Shown here one piece after another: positions 8,371 through 14,690 of a stretch of 51,954 bases of DNA (within the stretch, counting starts at the first letter, position 1; the number at the start of each line of letters is the position of its first letter). Under the pieces are notes generated by a model that did not search any database, had not been told where the DNA came from, and saw only the letters and a list, made by a program, of their open reading frames with translations. Origin of the DNA: Candidatus Sericytochromatia bacterium (GTDB lineage Bacteria; Cyanobacteriota; Sericytochromatia; UBA7694); contig JACYMC010000090.1 of assembly GCA_015272195.1 (NCBI GenBank), forward strand, positions 1-51,954. The letters run 5' to 3'. The translations under genes were made by a program, and so were the position numbers.

Positions 8371-8883
8371 ATGGTCCAGGTCTGGGTCTATGGCTTTGAA
8401 CCCTTTAAGCACTACCGCCGCAATATCACCGCTGAGCTGCTGGCTGACTTTCCGGCGCTGCCCGGCGTGCAGATTGATGTCTTGCCCGTATGTTTTGATA
8501 AGTCGCTGTTTCTGGCGCCTGTGCGCCAGCTGCAGCCGCGCTGTGTGCTGGGGCTGGGCCAGTGCCCGCGCGGTGAGCTGCTGCGCATTGAGCGCCGGGC
8601 CTTTAATCAGATGCGCGACAAAAGCACCGGCCTGGATGCTCTGATTGATCCGGTGGGCCCGGCCACCCTACATACGGCCTGGCGTTTGCAGCCGGGCAGT
8701 CGCTGCCGCGACAGCTATGATGCCGGGCGCTATGTCTGTAATTTTTCGATGTATGTACTTGGCCAGCAATCCGCCCAGCAGGGTTTTGCCTCGGCCTTTT
8801 TGCACCTGCCGCGCCAGTTTAATCTGAGTCAGGCCCGTCGTGAGGTGCTGCGCCAGCTTGAAAAGGTCTTAAAACATGTCTGA
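8371..8883 (+). CDS. Pyroglutamyl-peptidase I-like (C15) cysteine peptidase
   Basis: A 170-aa protein, shorter than the usual 200-220 aa of the C15 family, which removes N-terminal pyroglutamate from peptides. The family's three active-site regions can be followed in order. It starts with VWVYGFEPFKHYRRN (the 'GFEPF...N' motif). The catalytic Glu sits in RIERRAFN, the Cys in YVCNFSMY and the His in FLHLP. The central region is condensed. Its ATG is two bases past the upstream stop, and its end overlaps the next start by 8 bases, so it sits inside a translationally coupled operon. The fold assignment is good, but the shortened middle means substrate preference may differ from true Pcp. Confidence 0.75.
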   Translation: MVQVWVYGFEPFKHYRRNITAELLADFPALPGVQIDVLPVCFDKSLFLAPVRQLQPRCVLGLGQCPRGELLRIERRAFNQMRDKSTGLDALIDPVGPATLHTAWRLQPGSRCRDSYDAGRYVCNFSMYVLGQQSAQQGFASAFLHLPRQFNLSQARREVLRQLEKVLKHV

Positions 8884-9904
8884 AGCACTGTTTGCCTTGC
8901 AGGACTTTTTACTGGAACAGTCGGTGGTCGGCGGCTTTGGCCGCCTGGGCTACCAGCTGCGCAAGGCCCACTGGCAGCCCCTGCCCGAAGATCTCAGCCA
9001 GCGGGTGATGATCGTGACCGGGGCCAACAGCGGTCTGGGTTATGCCACTGCTGAGGCCCTGGCCCGGCGCGGTGCGCAGCTGATTCTGGCCTGCCGCAGC
9101 GCGGCGCGGGGGCAAATCGCCCTGGAGCGCCTGCAGGCTGAGACGGGCAATGTCCGTCTGCAGCTGGAACTGCTGGATGTGGGCAGTCAGGCCTCTGTCA
9201 GGGCTTTTACGGAGCGTGTGGCAGCAGCTTACCCACAGATTCATGCTCTGATTCACAATGCCGGGGCCCTGATGCATCAGCGCCAGGAGAGCCCGGAGGG
9301 CATTGAGTTGACGTTGGCAACCCACGTGCTGGGGCCTCACCTGCTGACAGCCCTGCTGCAGCCGCAGCTGGCTGCGGCTGGCAGCGATAGCGCTCCGGCC
9401 CGGGTGATCTTTGTGTCTTCCGGGGGCATGTACCTGGCCCGGCTGAACCCCGAGGATCTGCAGTTTCAACAGCGGGCTTATCACGGCACCCAGGCTTATG
9501 CTGAGGCCAAGCGGGGCATGCTCTATCTGGCCCAGCTCTGGGCGGCGGCCTTTGTGCGCCAGGCGTTGCCGGTGGCGGCCTATGCCATGCATCCGGGTTG
9601 GGCCGATACGCCCGGTGTACAGGCTGCCCTGCCGGGTTTTCGCCGCCTCAGCCGCCTGATATTGCGCAACAATGCCGAAGGGGCCGACACCACGGTCTGG
9701 CTGGCGGCCACTGATGAAGCGCTGCAAAACGGTGGCTTTTATGCTGACCGTGCCCTGCGCCCCCGCTACCGTCTGGCCACCACCCGCAGCAGCCCTTCTG
9801 AAATTGAACGCTGGTGGCACAGACTGGGTGAACTGACCGGGATGCCGTTGCCTTTTCCACTGGCCTTACCTGTGACCCTGCCAGAAAAGCGAACTGAAGA
9901 TTAA
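8876..9904 (+). CDS. Short-chain dehydrogenase/reductase (retinol dehydrogenase-like SDR)
   Basis: A 342-aa NAD(P)-dependent oxidoreductase of the SDR superfamily. A ~45-residue N-terminal extension precedes the Rossmann start VTGANSGLG (cofactor loop). The NAG motif appears as IHNAGAL, the catalytic Ser in FVSSGG, and the YxxxK pair as YAEAK. The overall pattern (ACRS after the second strand, implying NADP preference) matches the eukaryote-like retinol dehydrogenase/WWOX group. The substrate is not predictable. The start codon overlaps the end of the peptidase gene (ATGTCTGA), so the two are translationally coupled. Confidence 0.88.
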   Translation: MSEALFALQDFLLEQSVVGGFGRLGYQLRKAHWQPLPEDLSQRVMIVTGANSGLGYATAEALARRGAQLILACRSAARGQIALERLQAETGNVRLQLELLDVGSQASVRAFTERVAAAYPQIHALIHNAGALMHQRQESPEGIELTLATHVLGPHLLTALLQPQLAAAGSDSAPARVIFVSSGGMYLARLNPEDLQFQQRAYHGTQAYAEAKRGMLYLAQLWAAAFVRQALPVAAYAMHPGWADTPGVQAALPGFRRLSRLILRNNAEGADTTVWLAATDEALQNGGFYADRALRPRYRLATTRSSPSEIERWWHRLGELTGMPLPFPLALPVTLPEKRTED

Positions 9905-10026
9905 AGAGATTCACGTCCATTAAAAAGCACTTTAAGTTTTGGTAATGTCCGGCAAGCTCAGGCGGTGCGTAGCAGATAAACAAAACAGAGAGAGATTTGG
10001 TAGAGAGAAAAGTGGAGACGAGACCC

Positions 10027-11658
10027 ATGAAAAACAAAAAATTTCAGTCCCTGATCAGCGCCGCCGTTCTGGCAGCCAGCCTGTTGAGCGCCTGTGGCCA
10101 GACTTCTCCCACTGCCCGCTACATTCCTACCCAGCCTCTGCCGGCGCCGACTCTGAACCAGCGCGCTCTGCCGCCTGTGCAAGTCACCAACCGCCAGCCC
10201 ACCCTGCCCGACGGCAAAACAGCCACTGGCATCCGTTTTGATATGGAGTTTGAAAGCCTCAGTGCTGACAGCAGCGATCCCCTGGCCTCTGCCAGCACCG
10301 ACGAAGCGGCCAACGCCGAAGTGCTCCACCCCCAGGCCAACGAAATGGCCGTGCCCATTGGCACCACCAAACAATTCTCCGTTGAGCTGACCCTCGAAGA
10401 CGGCCAGCTGCTCAGCAATCAGACCCGCGTGAACTGGGTTTCCAGCAACCGCAATGTCGGCACCATCAGCAGCAGCGGTCTGTTTACCCCTGTGACCGAA
10501 GGCACCACCAAAGTGATCGGCTCTATCGGCGGCGTGGCCGTAACCATGGTCGTTAACGTGGTGGCCGGCGAGTTTATCTGGCAGCAGATGCCTGCCCCGA
10601 CTGAATCCAATCTCTATGGCGTCAAGCTGGTCTCTGACACCGAAGGCTGGGCTGTCGGTGCTGGCGGTACCGTGCTGCACTTCCTGCGCGGCCAGTGGTA
10701 CAACCTGACCCAGCAATTGCACCCGGTCACCCAGGGTGCCAATATCTACAGCATCGATATGATCAACCCCAATGAAGGCTGGGCTGTTGGCGACAACCTG
10801 ATCATGCACTATATCAACGGCCGCTGGAACAAAGTCCCCACCCCCACAGCAGGCACCTTTAAATCGGTCGATATGCTGGCACCTGGTCTCGGCTGGATTG
10901 TTGGCACCAGCGGGGGCCAGGCTGTGGCCCTGACCCTTCGCGGCCCGATGGGCTGGCAGCCCATGAACACCGGTATTGAGCGTCCGCTCAACGGTGTTAG
11001 CATGATTGGCGTCAACCACGTCTGGGTGGTGGGCGAAAGCAGCAATCTTTCACGCCCTGGTATCTTTCAGTTTAACGGCACCACCTGGGAGCGCGTGCGC
11101 TTCACCAACAATCTGATTGACTGGCAGCGCCCCACGGGTCGCTACAATATGAAAGCCATCAAAATGGTCAACTCTGCCCAGGGCTGGGCCGTGGGTGAAT
11201 ACGACCCCCTGCTGAGCAGCGTGCGCGGCAAGCGCGGTGCAATCTTTAAATATGATGCCATCAACGATATCTGGACCGAAGTGGAGCTCGCCGAAAACGT
11301 GGATGATCGCTTCCAGCAGGCCACCTTTAACGCGGTGGGCATGATGAACCCCAACGAAGGCTGGATTCTCGGCAACACTGTCGATGCCGCCCTGGACTTC
11401 TCACCCAACCCCGAAGTCAACGGTAACCTGATGAAAACCAACGGTGAGTTTGTGGCGCCTGCCACTGACTTTCAGGCCCAGGCCCTGCCCCGCGCCTTCA
11501 ACGCCATCGATATTGTGGAGCACGGTCACGGCATTATCGTGGGCGACCGCGGCCTGATCATGCACCGCCAGTATGACCTGAACTATCGCTACCAGCGCGG
11601 TAACTTTGGTAACTTTAATCCCAACCTCGGTATGGGCGCGCCCCGCATGGGTCTTTGA
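10027..11658 (+). CDS. Lipoprotein with Ig-like (BIG2) domain and Ycf48-like propeller
   Basis: I place the start at ATG 10027, not the TTG at 9997 of the ORF track. A GGAG lies just upstream, and the protein then begins MKNKKFQ followed by a typical lipoprotein signal ending in LLSAC (lipid-modified Cys about residue 22). The mature 543-aa precursor has a Pro/Thr-rich linker, then a bacterial Ig-like fold at about 90-185 (VNWVSSNRNVGTISSSGLFTP). About 330 residues of beta-propeller repeats follow, with the recurring core 'GWAVG' (DTEGWAVGAGG, NEGWAVGDN, GLGWIVG, QGWAVGE, NEGWILG). These repeats are of the Ycf48/BNR type. Ycf48 assists photosystem II in cyanobacteria, but here the propeller is on an envelope lipoprotein with no photosynthesis genes nearby, so a binding or structural role is more likely. 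It ends in a clear terminator. Confidence 0.85.
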   Translation: MKNKKFQSLISAAVLAASLLSACGQTSPTARYIPTQPLPAPTLNQRALPPVQVTNRQPTLPDGKTATGIRFDMEFESLSADSSDPLASASTDEAANAEVLHPQANEMAVPIGTTKQFSVELTLEDGQLLSNQTRVNWVSSNRNVGTISSSGLFTPVTEGTTKVIGSIGGVAVTMVVNVVAGEFIWQQMPAPTESNLYGVKLVSDTEGWAVGAGGTVLHFLRGQWYNLTQQLHPVTQGANIYSIDMINPNEGWAVGDNLIMHYINGRWNKVPTPTAGTFKSVDMLAPGLGWIVGTSGGQAVALTLRGPMGWQPMNTGIERPLNGVSMIGVNHVWVVGESSNLSRPGIFQFNGTTWERVRFTNNLIDWQRPTGRYNMKAIKMVNSAQGWAVGEYDPLLSSVRGKRGAIFKYDAINDIWTEVELAENVDDRFQQATFNAVGMMNPNEGWILGNTVDAALDFSPNPEVNGNLMKTNGEFVAPATDFQAQALPRAFNAIDIVEHGHGIIVGDRGLIMHRQYDLNYRYQRGNFGNFNPNLGMGAPRMGL

Positions 11659-11687
11659 TCCAAACCCTACATTCTCTCTACGCAACA

Positions 11688-11711
11688 ACGGCCCTTTGGG
11701 GCCGTTTTTTT
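11688..11711 (+). terminator. Rho-independent terminator
   Basis: ACGGCCC-TTTG-GGGCCGT followed by a run of T's, about 30 bases after the lipoprotein stop codon. Confidence 0.9.
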
Positions 11712-11732
11712 CTGTTTGCAAAAGCCGGGCCA

Positions 11733-11769
11733 GGTTTTAATATTAAAAGTGTTCATATATATTAAAACC
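11733..11769. promoter_or_regulatory. AT-rich inverted repeats, candidate operator
   Basis: A perfect 14-bp palindrome TTTTAATATTAAAA (11735-11748) is nested in a wider inverted repeat GGTTTTAAT (11733-11741) / ATTAAAACC (11761-11769). The repeats lie 24-60 bases before the dienelactone hydrolase-like gene. The symmetry and position fit a repressor site over the promoter; no regulator gene is adjacent. Confidence 0.45.
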
Positions 11770-11792
11770 TTTATTTAAGTGGAGTACACCTT

Positions 11793-12644
11793 ATGTCCAA
11801 CACACGATCTCTTGCTCTGACGGCCCTGCTGGCCCTGGCCCTGAGTCTGCCCGCCTGTGCCCAGGCTGAGGCACCTTCAGCACCTGCCACGCCTGCTGCG
11901 TCAGCCAGCCCCGCTGCTGAAGCGCCAGCGGTAGAAATTCGTACCCAGCGGGTGGAGTATATCCATAACGGTCAGGTGCTTGAGGGCTATCTGGCTTATA
12001 ATCCCGCTCTGAGCAGTCTGCGACCGGGGGTGCTGGTGATACATGAATGGACCGGCATCAACCCCTATATCGAAAGCCGGGCGCGCCAACTGGCCGAGAT
12101 GGGCTATGTGGCTTTTGCACCGGATATTTACGGCAAGGGTGTGCGCCCCCAGCCGCCTGCTGCAGCCCAGGAAGCCGGCAAATACTACGGTGACCGTGAG
12201 CTGGCCAAAGGCCGTTTAACGGCAGGTCTTAACGTGCTGCGTGAGCAGAATAACGTGGACCCTGAACGCCTGGCCGCAATCGGCTATTGTTTTGGCGGCA
12301 CCATGGCACTGGAACTGGCCCGCAGCGGTGCTGATCTGCAAGGTTTTGTGAGCTTTCACGGCGGGCTGAATCCGACCGAAAACGAAGGCCGCAATATTCA
12401 GGGCAAGGTGCTGGTGCTGCACGGGGCCAATGATCCTTTTGTGTCTCAGGAAAGCATCGACGGCTTTAAGGCCGAAATGAACACTGGCAACGTGGACTGG
12501 CAGATGGTCTATTACAGCGGCGCGGTGCATGCGTTTACCAACCCGGATTCTGGTAACGACAACAGTACGGGTGCGGCTTATAACGCCGATGCCGATCGGC
12601 GCTCCTGGGAGGCCATGAAAAGCTTTTTTGCCGAGATCTTTTAG
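11793..12644 (+). CDS. Dienelactone hydrolase family protein, probable lipoprotein
   Basis: A 283-aa alpha/beta hydrolase of the dienelactone hydrolase family. The N-terminus is a signal peptide ending LSLPAC, a plausible lipobox although Pro at -2 is unusual. An Ala/Pro/Ser-rich linker to about residue 48 follows. The hydrolase domain shows the family's catalytic Cys in GYCFGGTMA, Asp in GANDPFV and His in AVHAFTN. It therefore probably acts in the periplasm on an ester or lactone that cannot be named from sequence. An AGTGGAG ribosome site precedes the ATG. An 11-bp hairpin follows the stop. Confidence 0.88.
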   Translation: MSNTRSLALTALLALALSLPACAQAEAPSAPATPAASASPAAEAPAVEIRTQRVEYIHNGQVLEGYLAYNPALSSLRPGVLVIHEWTGINPYIESRARQLAEMGYVAFAPDIYGKGVRPQPPAAAQEAGKYYGDRELAKGRLTAGLNVLREQNNVDPERLAAIGYCFGGTMALELARSGADLQGFVSFHGGLNPTENEGRNIQGKVLVLHGANDPFVSQESIDGFKAEMNTGNVDWQMVYYSGAVHAFTNPDSGNDNSTGAAYNADADRRSWEAMKSFFAEIF

Positions 12645-12647
12645 CAT

Positions 12648-12675
12648 CCTGCCGGCCAAAATTCTGGCTGGCAGG
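12648..12675 (+). terminator. Strong hairpin after the hydrolase gene (terminator-like, no T-run)
   Basis: CCTGCCGGCCA and TGGCTGGCAGG pair over 11 bp (one G-U) around a 6-base loop, starting 4 bases after the stop. The lack of a T-run means it may be an mRNA 3'-stabilising structure instead of an intrinsic terminator. Confidence 0.5.
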
Positions 12676-12740
12676 CGTGCTCACACAGGCCAAAACGGTG
12701 TATAGTACTTAAGAATAAGCATAAACCAAGGAGACCCTTT

Positions 12741-13418
12741 GTGAGCACATCTTCTCTTTTTGAACGCAGTCCTTTTCTGAAAGTGATTGCCGGGATTGAA
12801 AACTTTGACGCCGAAAGCATCCGCGCTGTGGCTACCGCCGCTGACGGTGTTGCTGACGCCATTGACCTGTCTGCTGACGAAGCCGCCGTGCGCTGGGTCA
12901 AAGCCCATACGGGTCTCAGCGTGTTTGTTTCTTCTCTGGATCCGGCGCTGCTGGCCCAGGCCGTGGAATGGGGCACCGACTGGGTGGAGCTGGGTAACTT
13001 TCAGCCCATTTATGATCGTGGCGCCCTGATCAACCCCACCATGGTGATGGACTGGACCCGCCAGCTGCAGTTACTTGTACAGGGTCGTGCCCGCATTTGC
13101 GTGACCATTCCTGGTATTCTGTCTGTGGCTGAGCAGGTGGAACTGGCTCGCCAGATTCAGGCAGCTGGTGCCGATCTGATCCAGGTTGAAAACATCTCTG
13201 GCGATCTGAGCCATGTGGCCCCAATTCAGGCTGCGGTTGAAATCCCCGTGATGCTCAGCGGCCGTCTGACCCGCGACAATCTCAGCACCGCGCTGCAGAC
13301 TGGCGCTGAAGGCTATGGCGTGGGCAATGCCGTTCGCCAGGCTGGTGATGTTGACGCCATGCGCGCGTATATCAACACCATGCAGCAGCAGCTGGGCCGC
13401 GTTGCAGCCCAGGCTTAA
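12741..13418 (+). CDS. Ycf23-like protein (DUF561)
   Basis: A 225-aa protein starting at GTG with a good AAGGAGA ribosome site. It matches the Ycf23/DUF561 family of cyanobacteria and red-algal plastids in its main landmarks: KVIAGIENFDAESI near the start, DWVELGNFQPIYDRG in the middle, VTIPGILSVAEQVELA, and a C-terminal GAEGYGVGNAV. The sequence reads as a TIM barrel with a phosphate-binding-like glycine turn at the end. The molecular function is unknown. Finding it is the best lineage clue in the window. A TATAGT at 12701-12706 could be its -10 element. Confidence 0.85.
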   Translation: MSTSSLFERSPFLKVIAGIENFDAESIRAVATAADGVADAIDLSADEAAVRWVKAHTGLSVFVSSLDPALLAQAVEWGTDWVELGNFQPIYDRGALINPTMVMDWTRQLQLLVQGRARICVTIPGILSVAEQVELARQIQAAGADLIQVENISGDLSHVAPIQAAVEIPVMLSGRLTRDNLSTALQTGAEGYGVGNAVRQAGDVDAMRAYINTMQQQLGRVAAQA

Positions 13419-13420
13419 GC

Positions 13421-13476
13421 GCTTCACTGACCTTCAGGCTGGCGCAGCAGATTTGTTGCGCCAGCTTCTGTGAAGC
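13421..13476 (+). promoter_or_regulatory. Stem-loop spanning the start of the histidine phosphatase gene
   Basis: An outer 7-bp stem GCTTCAC (13421-13427) / GTGAAGC (13470-13476) encloses an inner 9-bp stem GCTGGCGCA (13438-13446) / TGCGCCAGC (13457-13465). The outer stem includes the GTG start codon of the next gene and lies directly after the Ycf23 stop. It could be an attenuating or start-masking structure; there is no T-run for a terminator. Confidence 0.5.
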
Positions 13477-14135
13477 CCATGGAACTGCTTTTTATTCGTC
13501 ACGCCGAGTCAGAGGGTAACCTGCACGGCATTATGCAGGGCCGCAAGGACTATGCGCTCTCAGAACACGGCCATTATCAGGCTGACGTGCTGGCGGCCTT
13601 TTTAAGCCATGCGGTGTTTGACCGTCAGCCGCCGGATTTTTTATACTGCAGCCCCCTGCAGCGGGCCCGCCAGACGGCAGAGCCCCTGCAACAGCGTTTT
13701 CCTGAACTGGACTGGACCGAGCATGCTGATCTGGTCGAGGTGGATTCGGGTATTTTTTCAGGCCTGACCTGGGACGAAGCCAAAGCCAGTCATCCGGAGA
13801 TCTGCGACCGTTTTAAAGCCGTACGGGACTGGGGCGCTGTGCCTGAGGGTGAGTCCAAACAGCAACTCTGGCAGCGTGCTGAGCGTCTGCTCAATGACCT
13901 GCAGCAGCGCCATTCGCCCGGCCAGAAAATTGTGCTGCTGACGCACGGCGGTCTGATCCGGGCTGCTCTCAGTGTGCTGATGGGCATTGCCCCAGACGCT
14001 GAACTCTTTTTATGCATTGACAACACCTCTCTGAGCCTGGCCGGCATTGAAGGCTCCCGCCGCTATGTGCGCTATATCAACAACACCCGCCATTTAAACC
14101 CATGCGATTTCAAACCCGACTATATTCCGCGCTGA
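13470..14135 (+). CDS. Histidine phosphatase family protein (phosphoglycerate mutase-like)
   Basis: A 218-221-aa phosphatase. The catalytic RHAESEGN motif is at the very start. The supporting motifs are SPLQRARQTA (second Arg), the acid-bearing loop EVDSGIFSGLTWDEA, and LTHGGLIRA with the second His. The start is either GTG 13470 or ATG 13479; neither has a clear ribosome site, and the GTG is inside a predicted stem. This broad family dephosphorylates sugars, nucleotides or cofactor precursors, and the sequence does not identify which. The gene end overlaps the next start by 34 bases, suggesting coupled expression. Confidence 0.88.
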   Translation: MKPMELLFIRHAESEGNLHGIMQGRKDYALSEHGHYQADVLAAFLSHAVFDRQPPDFLYCSPLQRARQTAEPLQQRFPELDWTEHADLVEVDSGIFSGLTWDEAKASHPEICDRFKAVRDWGAVPEGESKQQLWQRAERLLNDLQQRHSPGQKIVLLTHGGLIRAALSVLMGIAPDAELFLCIDNTSLSLAGIEGSRRYVRYINNTRHLNPCDFKPDYIPR

Positions 14136-14683
14136 CGGCTGGCCTGCTCAGCATGTCTGCTGCGCTGCCGGTCTATGCGGCTGCGGGCCTGTCGGTATCG
14201 ATTGAAAATCTCTACGCCCCGCTGGGCAAACAGGTTGAGGCTTTTAATGACGAGGGTGTGGCTGAAGTGGGGCCGGGCCGTGAAACCACAGAATGGTTGG
14301 GCGTGTCGGGCTTTTATGACCTGAATCGCAACTGGCGTCTGCTTTACGGGGCCCACGCTACTTTGCTGGAGCGCCCCCTGTTTAAGCTGGATGGCTCTCT
14401 GGCCTTTATGCTGGATATGGCCGAAAAAGTACCGCTGCAGCCCTATTTTTTTCTGGGGGTCACGCCGGTGCTTGCGCCGGGCTCCCCGGCACTGCCGCCT
14501 TTGGGCATGACCTTTCACGCCGGCACGGGCGTGGACTACAGCTGGAATAACCAGCTCTATACCAGTCTGCGCCTGAATACCTATCTTTTCAGCCTCTACA
14601 GCGAAGACGAGAACCGTCGCCTGAACCTGCAGTGGCTGCCCTTTTCGTTCAGCTTCAGCGTGGGCATGGGCTATCTGTTTTAA
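14102..14683 (+). CDS. Small predicted outer-membrane beta-barrel protein
   Basis: A 193-aa protein beginning with a Sec signal peptide (positive MRFQTR, hydrophobic core, cleavage around VYA-AAG). The mature part has alternating aromatic/polar strands (WLGVSGFYDLNRNWRLLYG, LYTSLRLNTYLFSLYS) and ends in a phenylalanine after SFSVGMGYLF, the classic outer-membrane insertion signature. It looks like an 8-strand barrel. No specific family is recognised. The first 34 bases lie inside the histidine phosphatase gene in another frame. Confidence 0.75.
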   Translation: MRFQTRLYSALTAGLLSMSAALPVYAAAGLSVSIENLYAPLGKQVEAFNDEGVAEVGPGRETTEWLGVSGFYDLNRNWRLLYGAHATLLERPLFKLDGSLAFMLDMAEKVPLQPYFFLGVTPVLAPGSPALPPLGMTFHAGTGVDYSWNNQLYTSLRLNTYLFSLYSEDENRRLNLQWLPFSFSFSVGMGYLF

Positions 14684-14690
14684 GTCCTTT

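Noticed and set aside
8909-9820. 303-aa minus-strand ORF opposite the SDR gene
   Set aside because: The SDR frame has all catalytic motifs; the minus translation is a shadow.
9958-11019. 353-aa minus-strand ORF opposite the Ig/Ycf48-like lipoprotein
   Set aside because: The plus frame has signal peptide, lipobox and repeats; the minus frame is a shadow.
10027-11658. Photosystem II assembly role for the Ycf48-like lipoprotein
   Set aside because: No photosynthesis gene in the window; the Ig domain and lipoprotein signal point elsewhere.
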